Assembly: GCF_030272615.1 (NCBI RefSeq)
Contig: NC_081405.1
Span: forward strand, 469,138,008 to 469,202,007
DNA: 64,000 nucleotides
Direction: 5' to 3'
Source: Cryptomeria japonica
Lineage: Eukaryota; Streptophyta; Pinopsida; Cupressales; Cupressaceae
Part shown: in pieces, positions 12,641 to 24,090 of the stretch
How positions within the stretch are numbered: position 1 is the first letter of the stretch
Layout of the letters: every line of letters begins with the position of its first letter
Program-made: the position numbers and the translations under genes
Notes under the pieces: model-generated
What the model was told of the DNA's origin: nothing
Databases searched by the model: none
Seen by the model: only the letters and a program-made list of their open reading frames with translations

Positions 12641-13588
12641 CTACTGGTGGTTGATTTTGTGGTATCCTTGCAAGGTTACCTTTGACCTGCGAGTAACCAC
12701 TGCATAGTCTCTGTCTTTGGGAGTAATTGTGATTGTAGCAATTGTATCATTTGTATCATAGGCTATCTTATCTAGATTTATATTAAATCCTTCTTCATAG
12801 TCCCAATGTGTATGTTTGACATTCATAATATGTTCAATGAGTTCATCCTCAAACCAATCTGAGTGAGATGGTTGATCCTGCCCCCAGTCTTGGAGACAAA
12901 GATTTGTATCCTCATTGTACTTTGGTCCTTTAGATATCATGCAAATTTGGTTGTTATCTTTATGAGTCTCTTGATATTGGTCCTCCTCATTAGGTGTTTC
13001 TTGTGAATCATCGTTTGTTATCTTTCCTGAGCTAATGGCATGAATAGTGTAGTCATATGAGACTTTCATGTAATTAGTTGTGTTGTCTTGGGTACCTGAT
13101 GTGGTAGCTTTTCTGTTGTCATGCTTAACAAATGGATCTTTAAAAATTGTATGATTCATGTTTGTTGAGGTCTTATCCATATCAATTGTGATATCCCCTT
13201 GGTCTATCATATCTTGGACCAAGTTTTTCAACTTGTAGCAACTTGCCATTTTGTGACCTTTAGCCCTATGATAATCACAGAAACCATTGTCATTCCACCA
13301 TGTGGGTTTGAAAGGACCTGGTTCATATACTCTTACTCCAGGTAGAGTGATCATGTTTGTATGTATTAACTTTTTGAGTGCTGACTAAATAGGTTCTCCT
13401 AAAGGTGTGTAATTTCTTCTTGGAGCGTTTACCCTAGGGTATCTTGTGTTTGTATTTTGTGTAGCATTTAAATTGATTGAGGTTTTGTTATTCCCGGTAA
13501 GTGGATTTGTTGGCTGACTCATTCCAAGTGATAAAATGGGTTGAGTACTATTTATTGTTCTGGCATCTACAATACCATCATTGGTCAC
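12641..13588 (-). pseudogene. Tat-1 gag C-terminal region with zinc knuckle
   Basis: The 237-codon frame at 12641-13354 opens with FCDYHRAKGHKMASC followed by YKLKNLVQDMIDQG. This is the CxxHxxxGHxxxxC knuckle plus helix that ends Tat gag proteins. The smaller frame at 13385-13588 is an asparagine- and threonine-rich linker ending NYTPLGEPI, which normally precedes the knuckle. A stop at 13382-13384 separates them. The knuckle would bind element RNA. Confidence 0.83.
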
Positions 13589-13828
13589 ATTTTTGTTTTT
13601 TGACCAAAACTTAGATTTGTCATTGTTGTTGGTATTGCCATACTTAATAAGACCTTGTTATACCAAGCCCTTCTCACATTTGAGAGCCTTTTCTGTGATT
13701 TGTTTGAATGTGGTAAGACACTGCATTTGTATGGGATATTTTATCTTAGGAATCAAATTTTCTGTAAACATATCCACTTGCTCTGTTTCTAGGATAACTA
13801 TCTTGCATCTCCTATAGAGAGCCCTCCA

Positions 13829-14983
13829 TCATTGTATGAAGGATGCAAATGTTTCATTCTCATATTTATTAGCGGCACATAAATCCATCAAAGTAACCAG
13901 GGTGTCAATTTTGTGTGAGAAGTTTGCAATAAATTGTTCCGCTAATTCTCCCCATGATGTGATTGTTGGTGGTAGATGTGAAAACCACTCTAAAGCTGGA
14001 CCTCCCAAACTTTTAGGGAATAGTCTCATTAGGTAAGTATCTTCTGAGGCAACTTCTATACATGCCATAAAAAATTCTCTGATATGATCTCTAGGATCAC
14101 CCTTCCCTCGATATCTATCAAATTTGGGTGTTTCAAAATGTTGTGGGAAGGGTGGCATGTATAATGTGTGATCAAATGGATAAGGACATAAGTCTTGCAT
14201 TGTGTAGCTCTTTTTATCATTACGAGTTTGCATGGTCATCATTTGTTGTTGCAAACTCTGTACTTGCTATGTCAGAATATCTATTGATGTCAAAGGTATA
14301 CCTTGTGTGTGTGTATGTCCCACAAAAGGATTCATAGTTGCATAACTAGGAGGTTGTTGAAATGTACCAAGACTATAACCTTGTGTGTTTTGTGTTCCCG
14401 TAGGTACTATAAAATAGGCAATAGGTGAACCCATGTTTGGTTGACTTGTACCTATTGAATTGGTAATACCTAGATTTGGATTTTGATAACCATATGTGGA
14501 TCCCATAGAATAGGAAACTGGAGGTTGGTTTACACTTGTTGCTTGCATTTGAATAGGTGCTGAGATACTTGACATTATTAGTATGCTTTGTGATGGTATA
14601 CTAGAATTGATCACTGAAGATGACACGCTTGTTTGAAAGTTTGCACTTGTGTTGACATTTGTTGGAAGAGGTACATTTTGAGGAAGACTAGAGGTCGTTG
14701 TTTGTATTTGCATCAAGGGTAGTGTTTGATTGTTATCTTGACCTAAAGTTTTTCCTGGTGGTAAAATCTTTGTGATATCAAAATCCTCAGGTAATTTTGC
14801 CCCATTTTGTATTAACAGCAAAAGATACTTGTCCCTATCACTATGTATAAGTGCATCTAGGATCATGAGGACATGCGGGTCTTGTTGTGCGGACTCAATT
14901 TCTTCCTTTGTCAGATGTTGTTGTAATTCATTTATGGTGGACATTGTCTGTGTACCTGAGTGTTGACCTATTGACATGTCCAT
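13829..14983 (-). pseudogene. Tat-1 gag N-terminal and capsid region
   Basis: The 141-codon frame (13829-14254) contains the retrotransposon gag core: PKFDRYRGKGDPRDHIREF, then LGGPALEWFSHLPP and SWGELAEQFIANF. Upstream (14267-14983) is a low-complexity Q/N/S/T-rich leader protein starting MDMSIGQHSG. One stop separates the two. Bases 13589-13828 continue the capsid C-terminal half in broken frames. Confidence 0.87.
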
Positions 14984-16649
14984 GTTTCAAGTAGGGTTTA
15001 TAGACTATGTGTTGTTCGGATCCATTATTCCTTTTTCTTTCTAGGACCTTGTGATGGGCATCTAAAATTTCCTATATGATGATGGTTCTATGCTAGACGA
15101 TGACCTAACACTAGACAGTAGACATAAATATGAGGTATGCAATACTAGACTAGACTCTCTATTTAGGATTTTGATGTGAGACCTTTTTAGCCTTTCTAGC
15201 TTTCTCTAATACAAGTCTTTCCATTTGTTGACGAAGTTGTTCGACCTAAATCTCTCTATCAATCTTACGGGCAATCCTAGACTCAATATCTATCTTGTAT
15301 ATAACTCCCATATACTGGGGTGCACTTCTTCTTAAATCCTAGGCTAAGTTAGCTAGACCATCAATGATTTCTCATTGACCACCATTTGGAACTAGATTAG
15401 GTTGCTCGAAGGGGAGCAAGCCATCACCTAGGAGACCCATGAAGGCACATGCTATGGACCTATAACTGATAATGGACTTAGATGTATATGAGGTCTAGGT
15501 GAAGACATATATGAGGTCTAGGTGAATACGTATATGATAAATGGTGGACTATACAACTAATATGGATGATAGTGCAAAAGACTTAGGATGATAATGAGGA
15601 TGTAAGATAGGACTATGCAAAGGACTATGGACGATAATGAGGACGTAAGTAGGACTATGCCTAAGGTCACAAGTATGTAAGGACATTTTGAGAATTAGTT
15701 TCAAAATGGACTTTGTTTTTGGTAACTTCGTGTGTAGGACAATGTTTTGCAGTTTTTCCAAATCTAAGAACAATGGTTGGTAGGTATGTATAGCTAGCTG
15801 ACTCAATTTTCAAACTATCTCAAAAAATTCATAGATACATGGGATAGGGCCTGAAATAGCCTAAGGGACTGACTCAATACTGGTCTAGTACAATGATACA
15901 TAAAAAAGAACAGAAAATAGGCTTAGGCTGGATATTGGACACCATTTATTGAGGCCCTTACAATAAAATACCGAAACAAAATGAATAGATAAAGACACTA
16001 GCAACACTAGCTCCACTCCACGACACACACTTCTTGGGCATGCCAGTCTCTCTTACCCCAAAGATCCGAAGATCTTATCACTGAGGGATTCCTGTATCAT
16101 AGTGTAAGGTACATGAAGGGTATCTATGGGGTACGATCCGCACTCCCATGACCACTGAATGTAGGATTTTTGGCAACTAATTTGGTTCTTAGTATTAGGT
16201 TTCAAGGGATCCAGATCCAATGATGGATTCTTAGATCAAGCCACTTAAGGCTTTAGTTTGTCTTATTGGTGCAAGGAAGGCCCCCACATACGTCGAATTC
16301 ACTCAACACTCTAGCCGCCTGACTAGTATATTTATATAGCGGCTCGAAAAACCCACTCAAGAGTACGCTGGGAGAGATGATATCCCCAACGCATCCCAAT
16401 TCGAAGTACCTCTATGGGGTGATGAAATCCCTAGTCAAAGATACCCCTCACTACCTAGAACAAAAAGAAAATTTGGATGTCATTGTCACCTTCCTTCTTT
16501 CTCCCATGGGCCTGATGGCGGGTAGAAAGTTAGTTATTGCAACAGTAGGTCCACCCCAAACACAATGAAAAGTTATTTTTCCTTAAGAAAATGAAAAATA
16601 ATTTAATCTAATGCAGTCTGATTCATGTTCATTTTATAGCCCAAATTTA

Positions 16650-16920
16650 GGTGTTAGATCTGCATGTGCATGTCAATTTTAAACAACAAATCTAAGTATG
16701 AAGGCATACATGTCAATTTTAACCATTTGTTGATTCTTAAGGACAAAAAACCAAGTGTGAGATACATGAATGTAAATTTTAGCCCATGTTCATTTCAAAC
16801 ACCAACAGCGAAGTGTGAGATTATCCATGCATGTCCTTTTTAACGGTTGTTGATTTTAAGCACTAAATATTGAAGTGTGAGATTATCCATGCATGTCCAT
16901 TTTAACTATTGTGAGATGTG
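16650..16920. repeat. Minisatellite, about 61-bp units
   Basis: GTGTGAGAT recurs at about 16755, 16816 and 16876, followed by CATGCATGTCC and TTTTAAC. Two more diverged units precede (CATGTCAATTTTAA at about 16669 and 16709). The last two full units are nearly identical. Confidence 0.75.
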
Positions 16921-17019
16921 CATGCAAAATTACTAATCTAATCCTCTCTACAAATCTGCCATAGGCTGTAAACAGAAGATTAGTAGCAAAATAAACCAAT
17001 AAAAAATAGAAACTGAGAA

Positions 17020-17180
17020 CTTGCTAGAGGCGATTGTGTAATACTACCTGAGCGACTGTGTGATACTTACTGAGTGAATGCGTGAATCTGACAGCACGAA
17101 TGCATAAATCTAACAGAGTGAATGCATGAATTTATCTACTCAATTGCGTAGCATTAACAGGTCGATTGCGTGACAGAATG
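17020..17180. repeat. Array of 22-24-bp degenerate units (leader, block 1)
   Basis: About seven units of the form CGATTGYGTGA or GAATGCRTGAA recur every 21-24 bases. Confidence 0.7.
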
Positions 17181-17594
17181 CAGACAACAAAAAAATAAAT
17201 TAACAACTAAAGAAAACTAAACCCTATCAAGAATCTTCACAACCAATTGTGAAGCCCTAGCCAAATCTCATATCATCCACTCAATATTGATTAGATCATA
17301 TTTAAATGTATAAGAAAGAACTAGGCTATTATATTTGTCTAAGGCCAGTTGTTCTTCCGAATCTTGTATCAATTTTTCTGCTTGGAGAAATTTTTGATAT
17401 CGTTTAGCTTCCCTCCTTTGTTGTTTCGTCCTTCTCACACTTGAAATTTTGAACTGAACTTTTCTTGCCATAAAATTTGTTAATCAAATCCTGAAGTAAA
17501 AAGAAATTTTGATCCTGGATTAGCCAAATTTAGGATAGAATTATACAGAATTAATAACAGATAGAAGAAAAATAAAACAACAATTAACCCTGCG

Positions 17595-17740
17595 GATGTG
17601 TGACCCAGAAAGGGCGATTGCGTGATCCGGACAGGGTGATTGCGTGACCCTGTCTGGATGAATGCGTGACCCCGAAGGGTCGAATGCATAATTATTTCTA
17701 TGTGATTGTGTGATGATGTAAGGTGGATTGCATGATGGAA
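17595..17740. repeat. Array of 22-24-bp degenerate units (leader, block 2)
   Basis: Six units of the form GATTGCGTGACC or GAATGCGTGACC recur every 22-24 bases. The core is the same as in block 1. Confidence 0.75.
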
Positions 17741-17841
17741 AATCTTTTCTCAAAATTCATGCAACCTGCAAAAAAAAAAAAAAATCTGCACAATCTGCAA
17801 AAAATCACACAAAACACAGAAAAAAGGTTAAATTGTTGTTA

Positions 17842-17860
17842 GTTCACGTCAGGTTCACCA
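17842..17860 (-). other. Primer binding site, tRNA-Trp-like
   Basis: On the element strand this reads TGGTGAACCTGACGTGAAC, three bases inside the LTR. From memory of plant tRNA-Trp, whose 3' end is ...CACGTCGGGTTCACCA, it is complementary with about one mismatch. Confidence 0.75.
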
Positions 17861-17863
17861 AAA

Positions 17864-19127
17864 TGTAATGCATGCTAGAATTCATTCTTCAAATAAACAA
17901 AGATATCAATTAGAAGCACAAGGGAAATCATGAATCCCTATCTAATCAATAGATCTAACAAGCTAGACAATGAAATAATGCAATCATCAAGTAAAATAGG
18001 AATTATAATTTCAATCTATAAAAAACTCCCTATTCTGTGATTGCATATTCCTTCCATTGCTCTTCTCCTCTTCGCGGTATGATGGCTCTTAGATATTGCA
18101 CTGGTAACCTGCAAGTGACACAAAGATTCAAAGTTCATGATTGTTGAAAATGGAGATTGGATGCTCAATTTATAGATAATTGGAGAGGATTGATTGAAAG
18201 GTGGAACAGATTGATCAAGAGGTGGACCTGAGGTGAGCTCAAATGTGAGTTGATAGTTGAACTGCTGACTTGGAGGAGTGAAACTCAATAGATTGAATAG
18301 ATTAAAGGAGTCAACTGATTGATGAAAGAGTTAACTGAAGGAAGAAAAGGGATGATTGGTGGAAATGAAGAGGATGACACATAAATGAAGAGGATGACAC
18401 AGAGAGCTAAATTTAGAAAAAGCTAACTGAAGGATGGAAATAGAAGTTGGAGAGATAAATGATTTAATTAATTAATTTAGCATGTGCTTGCATTTAGATT
18501 TAGATTATTAATTTAATCTTTGCATGAGATATTATTCAAATAATTGAATTTATTAATTCAATTTAGCATTTGAATATATTTAGAACTTGACTTTGATTTT
18601 CAATTTGGTTTTTGAAATCATGCACATGTATTTTGAATTTGGAAGAAATTAGAAAAATACGAAATTAAATGAAATTAGAATTTGGGGATTTGGAAATGGA
18701 AGAATTAATTAGCTAATTAAATAATTTAAAGAAACTATTTAATTATTTAGAAAATTAAATAATAAAGATTATTTAATTTAAAGGAATTAAATCATAATTA
18801 ATTAAATAATAAATATTTAATTAATATTTAGAAGATGGTTGAATGATTAGATGATTGGAGATAGAAATTGAGAATAATTAGTTTATTTATTTAAATAATA
18901 AAGATTATTTAAATTGGGGAATTAACTAGAATTAATTAAATAATAAATATTTAACTAATATTTAGGAAATGATTAAATGATGAAAGAATAGAATAATTAG
19001 TGAAATGATGAGGAAATATGAAATTAGAAGAAATAGTTAATTAACTTAATTAAAGAATTAAAGAATTATTTAATCAATTAGAGGAATAATTAGTACATGA
19101 TCAATGAGACATTTTTAGGTGTCTACA
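17864..19127 (-). repeat. Tat-1 5' LTR
   Basis: The LTR is 1,264 bp, beginning TGTAATGC and ending GTGTCTACA on the plus strand. Its distal half is extremely AT-rich with repeated TTAATTAAATAAT. A TATA-like CTATAAA lies on the minus strand at 18169-18175, at the position matching the E LTR TATA box. It abuts the Copia-2 RNase H at 19128. Confidence 0.85.
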
Positions 19128-19992
19128 CTTCTCTCTGAGAAAGTGATACTCGATAGCAATGTGCTTTATTCTGGAATGCATGACTAGATTATTTGCTATG
19201 TTGATTGCACTCTAATTGTCACACCGGATGAGAATAGGATCAGTGATGTCCACTTGTATGTCTTTGAGAGTCTGCTTCATCCAAAGCACCTGAGAACAAC
19301 ATGTAGCAGCAACAATGTATTCAGCTTCAACAATAGATAAAGAGACCGAGTCCTGCTTCTTGCTATGCCATGAGACCAACCGGTCACCTAGAAATAATGC
19401 ACCACCACTTGTGCTTTTTTGATCATCAATGCAACCTGCCCAATCAGCATCAGTGTATGCTTCCAAGATAAAATCTCCTTGTTTAGGATACCACAAACCA
19501 TAGCTGAGCATCCCTTGTAGGTACCTATAAAATTATGCTAACAACATTCATATGTGACTACTTTGGTGCAGCTTGGAATCTGGCCACCATGCATACTACC
19601 TGAACTATATCTGGTCTTGAAGTAGTTAGATACAGTAGACTTTCCATCATGGATCTCTACAGAGTCTGATCCACCATCGCTGATTCATCATTCTTGCTCA
19701 ATTTGTTGTCGGTCACCATGGGGGTACTTACTAGTTTACAATCTTCCAGTTGGAATTTTTTCAACATCTCCTTTGCATACTTGATTTGTGAGATAAAGAT
19801 TCCTTTATCTTGCTGTAATATCCGCAAACTAAGGAAGTAAGTCAATTCACCAAGCATTGACATCTCAAATTTTTGACTCCAACTGATCAACAAATTCTTT
19901 GCAGAGGGTGTCCTTATTTCCTTCGAAGATAATGTCAACTACATACACAACAATATTGATCATGTGGTTCCCATCTTTCTTTATGTACAAAT
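19128..19992 (-). pseudogene. Copia-2 RNase H (truncated) and RT C-terminal part
   Basis: RNase H holds YTDADWAG, STSGGALFLG, VEAEYIVAA and CDN followed by a stop, and is cut at FLREK by the Tat-1 LTR. The RT part (19657-19992) has the FEMSMLGELTYFL and SKYAKE-type blocks. The YVDD motif is altered to YVVD in this frame, which would remove a catalytic aspartate. The RT is interrupted at the codons for SNLY by the composite insertion, where CAAAT is duplicated. Confidence 0.88.
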
Positions 19993-21040
19993 TATTAGGT
20001 CCCAAAGACAACTGAGAGGGGGGGGTGAATCAGTTGTCAAATAAATTCAAACCAAAAACAACTTAACCAACTTAATGCATAATATTGATAAACTAGTTAA
20101 GTATGTCGGTAGACAGTTTTAACAGTTAATTGCTATACCGGTAAGGATTAGTGCATGAAACGTAAACTCAAAGTCATCCACAACACATAACACCAATATT
20201 TGTACATGGAAACACTGTACGGGGAAAAACCATTGTGGGAAACCTTACCCACAATCAGATGATACTACTACAGATAGTAAGTGTACATAAATGGGGTCTA
20301 CACATGCAGAAAGGCCAACAGCCTAGAGCTCACTACTCAATCACAAAATGGGAGTCACACTGACTACAATTGGATGGTTAAATCCAATAAGAATGTACTG
20401 CTCAAAATAGCATCTTCATATGATAGATTCAGTACCAATGTAATGTTGATATGCTTTCACAAAAACCCTCCTTCAATCTTCAAATGATGTTTGCGTGCAT
20501 AGCTCTACTTATTCTCACATATACCTTCACATAATCCTTTTTCGCATTCCACACTTGATCTTACAAATTAGATCTTACATTTATACCATACTCTAAGACC
20601 AATTTTAGTAGGTCAGCTCTACAAGATATTACAATAAAATATTTTACAAACAATATAATATCTGATGCAATAACTGATTGAACATGTCGGCTTAATGCAT
20701 TTACAATAATAATTAATCATCTCCATAGCATGCCATGTTGATCTAGAAAAGATAAACCTATTGATGTAACCCTGGATAACCCTGGACCTATTTGCCAGCA
20801 AAAGAAAATACGTAAATATGAATATATCAATGAACAAAACTCCAGGACAAGATTTCCAAATGATGTCTTTGATATAACCATGTGTTTTCCATATCATTCC
20901 AAGTGTCGATGACCATTATATCTTGCCAGTGTACCAGATACCAGTAACTATGCAATAGTTACTTGCTTGATGGTGAATGTTGTTGGATATCCAAAGTGCT
21001 AGTGTTTTAGTAGGTGTTGACATCAATGAAAAAATCATAC
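19993..21040 (-). repeat. A-family LTR, minus orientation
   Basis: It begins TATTAGGTCCC (expected TGTTAGG) and matches, in reverse complement, the LTR sequences at 34860-36507 over its whole length, including a G tract at 20017-20024. Its right end lacks the last dozen bases (GCCAACA expected) and runs directly into a B-family LTR end. Confidence 0.82.
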
Positions 21041-21081
21041 CATTCACCCCCCCCCTCTCAGTATCTATGGGAATCCTAACA
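21041..21081 (+). repeat. B-family LTR, last 41 bp
   Basis: CATTCACCCC...CCTAACA matches the reverse complement of the start of the LTR at 22981. It is directly followed by a primer site, so it is the 3' end of a 5' LTR in plus orientation. Confidence 0.8.
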
Positions 21082-21083
21082 AT

Positions 21084-21095
21084 TGGTATCAGAAC
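21084..21095 (+). other. Primer binding site, Met-tRNA type
   Basis: TGGTATCAGAAC differs by one base from the canonical TGGTATCAGAGC and lies two bases after the LTR end. Confidence 0.8.
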
Positions 21096-21153
21096 CTGGT
21101 CCTCTATTTTTCAGAAGTCTAACAGCTTGAGGAAGATCTTAACATTGGTAGAG

Positions 21154-22314
21154 ATGGAAAACTTGATGAAGCAAATAGAAGCAGCTCTCTTAGACTATGA
21201 TGCAGAGAAATTGAAAAACATCAAACTAGATGATAATCTAAAGGCAGCCTAGGATATCATTCAGGCACTTCAAGAAAATCTTACTATTTCAAGAAACAAG
21301 AGAGGAGAATTATGTGAAAAGATGCAAAATGAGAATGATGAAAAGGAATCACTTAATGATATGCTAAACAAGCTGAAACAAGAGAACATGACAACAAAGA
21401 ATGAGATGCAGGATATGATTATGAGATTTTGTAAAGAAATTGAGGATAGAAAGAAGAATGAAGAAGATTTGACCAGAAGACTAAGTGATGCTACAAATGA
21501 GAACACAAGACTTAGCTATAAAAATGATTTGTTGAAGACAGACCTGATGCACACTTAATATGGGTCCAATGAACTGATGAGGCAAAAAGAAGTCTTAGAA
21601 AGAGAACTAGATACTACAAATCAACATAAAGAGAAATTCAAGAAAAGCTCAGAGGAACTTGGTAACTTGCTGAAGAATAAAAACCCTAAAGGTGAGACTT
21701 ATGGAATTGGCTTTGAAGTTGGTGAAAGCTCCGGTACTGCAAACACATAGGATCATAACAAATTGGTAAGACAACCTAATGCTTATAAATTTAATGGAAA
21801 ATTCTTTAACTGTAATAAGTATGGTCAGAGAGCAAATGAATGTAGATCTAGAAATTATCAGAACACCAATGCACCCACTGGTCAATGTTCTAAATGCAAC
21901 AAAGTTGGTCACAACTCTGAAAATTGTAGAATGAATGTGAGATGTTATGTTTGTGGAAGATTTGGACATTTATCTAATCAATGTAGAACACAAACCAACA
22001 TAGGTTATGGGAAAGTTATTCAGAAGAATAATGTGACTTGTTATGCATGTAACAAGACTGGGCATATTGTGAAATTTTGTAGAAGTAAAGGATCACCGGT
22101 AGACAACAAAGGTCCTATTTTGAAAGGAAAAGAAAAAGTTGAAGAGGTTAAGAAAGAATTCTCAAAACAATGGATTAGAAAGTCAGACCTAAATATTGTT
22201 GGGAATACTCCTCCACCGGTAGAACCAATCATCACTCCATCGGTAGGACAGAGTAGTGCTTCACCGGTAGGACAAAGTAATACTCCACTGGTAGGAAGCT
22301 CTTCATCAAATTGA
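21154..22314 (+). pseudogene. Gag-like protein: coiled coil plus CCHC zinc-knuckle array
   Basis: The start ATG at 21154 (MENLMKQIEAALLDYDAEKL) is 58 bases after the primer site, the normal copia spacing. The first ~190 codons are strongly heptad-like (KLKQENMTTKNEMQDMI, EEDLTRRLSDATNEN). The 183-codon end (21763-22314) has three intact CX2CX4HX4C knuckles: CSKCNKVGHNSENC, CYVCGRFGHLSNQC and CYACNKTGHIVKFC. They are preceded by a damaged fourth, and a tail of repeated PVGQS/TP motifs follows. Three in-frame stops break the frame (about 21250, 21556 and 21748). No UBN2 domain is present. It resembles the C-terminal half of the Copia-2 gag. It probably binds element RNA. Confidence 0.83.
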
Positions 22315-22620
22315 AGAAATTTTCTTGAGGGTTTGGCAATCAATGAGACATATGCTATAATTCCCTCGGTTAAAGGTGAGAAGTTGGAAATTACTTCTAT
22401 ACCGGCATACATTGTTAAGTGACTACTTAACCGGCATACATTAAATGTGGTAGATGGCAAATAAACATTATAAATTTGTGGTTTTGGCTCCATTTCACTT
22501 CACTGAGCATTCAAACATTCAAAGAGCACGAAATCTCCAGAGCTAAGGCATTTCGAGCAAAGAGGCAAAGCACTTCAGCAATCAATCCATCCAAAGGAAG
22601 AAAAAGGTATTTATCATCAT
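22315..22620 (+). other. Spacer between gag-like gene and accessory ORF
   Basis: No recognised domain. A short coding-like stretch (AINETYAIIPS) follows the gag stop in another frame, then an A-rich untranslated segment leads to the next ATG. Confidence 0.45.
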
Positions 22621-22980
22621 GGCATCCTCCTCTGTACCTGAATTCATAGAAAACCCTATAGTAGTTGAGGTTATAAAATGCCCTAGGCCCATATTTTAGC
22701 TAGTTCTTGAGGTAGCTAAGAAAGATGACAATGTAGGTGCTTTTTCCCAAATTCCAAAAGGAGTTGTTTTTGCAAAAGATCCCTGAATATACATTCATTG
22801 CAACATAGAGGAATTAGGAGATGAAGAAATTAAAAACATGTATAAGACTGTTATATGTGACAATTCCGGAAATGTTAAACCTGAACACCAAATTGTTGAA
22901 ACCCTAGGATTCACTGAAATCCTCTACATTCCTGAATTTCCCAAGGAAGTGATTAGGATAGTTTTAAGTAGGGTACATGG
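22621..22980 (+). pseudogene. Accessory ORF, N-terminal fragment (plus-strand copy)
   Basis: It opens MASSSVPEFIENPIVVEV and matches, with two stops, the first ~120 residues of the larger minus-strand ORF at 24091-27274 (VAKKDDNVGAFSQIPKGVVF, IHCNIEELGDEEI, EFPKEVIRIVLSR). It stops after RVHG, exactly where a minus-oriented LTR begins at 22981. It contains none of the gag, pol or protease motifs. Because this copy keeps a clear start, it shows that the ORF begins well before the first methionine of the other copy. Confidence 0.8.
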
Positions 22981-23771
22981 TGTTAGGATTCCCACAGATA
23001 CTGAGAAGGGGGGGGTGAATCAATATCTAACTGGTGTATTGAATTTCTTAACTTAAAACATGTAGAACATTTTATAACAGTGTACTGGTATGCAAGAAAT
23101 AATGCAATAAACAGAATTAAAGACAACCACATGAAAAACACACCATAACACAAGGATTTAACGAGGAAACCTAGTGTGGGAAAAACCTCGGTGGGATTTG
23201 TGACCCACAATATTCACTTACTGGCCAATAAGAGAATATTACATACAAGAGGGGCCTGCACATGCAGGAAGGCCAACTGCCTAGAGCTCACTGCTCAAAT
23301 ACAAAATGGGAAGTCTCACTAACTTACAAAATGGATTATACAAATCCAGTGTCTTGTACTGCTTCAAAATAGCATCTGTAATGCCAGATCCAGTACCGGT
23401 TTCTGCTTTGCTTCTTACATAAAACCTTAACCTATAATTCGCATAATAGGTCTGAATTACATTCCTCTTACTTCCTTACAAAATGTTCTACGATGATCTC
23501 TCTTATATAAGAGTCATTTTACAATTTGCCAAGTCGGCTTACAAAGATTTTACAATAATAAACAAAATATAATATAACAAAAATCCTGTCGGCCTCTATG
23601 CTGGTAAGCTTCCTTTCTCTGCTAGTATCGGTGGTCTGAGTGCCGGTATAGAGTCTGATCTTGCTAGTGCCGATGTAATGCCTTGTTGGTGCCATAGGAT
23701 TGTAAGGTTGCCATCAATGACAAAACCTTCAATCACCTACAATGTCTCATTGGAGTGTGCATATGCCAACA
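22981..23771 (-). repeat. B-family LTR, complete, minus orientation
   Basis: The LTR is 791 bp, TGTTAGGATT to GCCAACA, with a G-tract at 23008-23015 and the GGAAAAACCTCGG motif near 23170. It is followed by a polypurine tract on the minus strand (23772-23783), so it is a 3' LTR of a minus-strand element. Confidence 0.88.
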
Positions 23772-24090
23772 ATCTCCCCCTTTGGAATTGATGGCAACAC
23801 TCATGAGAAAATTCAAAAGTGTATCCAAAACTTGTAATCCAAAAATATTTCCAAAAATATGTTACCAAAAATGTAAGAGCTCCCCCTGAATAGATAAGTC
23901 TTCTGCTAGTTATTTTCTCATACTACTACTCCCCCTTTGGCATCAATGAAAAAGGTTTTCAAGATGTCAATAGAGTTGTAGTCTCAACCTTGTAACTGGG
24001 TGGTTACAATTTGAAAAAGATCTGCCAAAATCAAGTTTATACTTTCCATAAACTTCTTGTTGTTCTTTATTGTTGTCTCTATTCTTTGAA
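23772..24090 (-). promoter_or_regulatory. Element B 3' region with repeated polypurine tracts
   Basis: AAAGGGGGAGAT abuts the LTR at 23772-23783. Further G5AG cores occur on the minus strand near 23880 and 23930. No gene is seen here. Multiple PPTs before the 3' LTR are typical of Sirevirus-type copia elements. Confidence 0.75.

Larger units (their letters stand above)
14984..17841 (-). other. Tat-1 leader between primer site and gag
   Basis: This 2.9-kb leader has no intact ORF. Near the gag end (about 15170-15360, minus) a coiled-coil-like coding remnant is visible (IDIESRIARKIDREI and VEQLRQQMERLVLEKA with one stop), so gag may once have been longer. It also contains short direct repeats at 15480-15670, a 61-bp minisatellite and two arrays of 22-24-bp units, listed separately. 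Long repeat-rich leaders are usual in Tat elements. Confidence 0.65.
6177..19127 (-). mobile_element. Tat-1, Ty3/gypsy element of the Tat type
   Basis: On the minus strand the order is LTR (17864-19127), tRNA-Trp-like primer site, long leader, gag, protease, RT, RNase H, second RNase H, integrase. Integrase after RT is the gypsy order, and a second RNase H between RNase H and integrase marks the Tat lineage. No 3' LTR is seen at the left, where Copia-1 abuts. The simplest reading is that Copia-1 inserted into the Tat-1 3' region and the 3' LTR is outside the window. The coding part is decayed by stops and frameshifts. Confidence 0.88.

Noticed and set aside
16377-16568. 63-codon plus-strand ORF in the Tat-1 leader
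   Set aside because: No homologous pattern, wrong strand for the element, and short.
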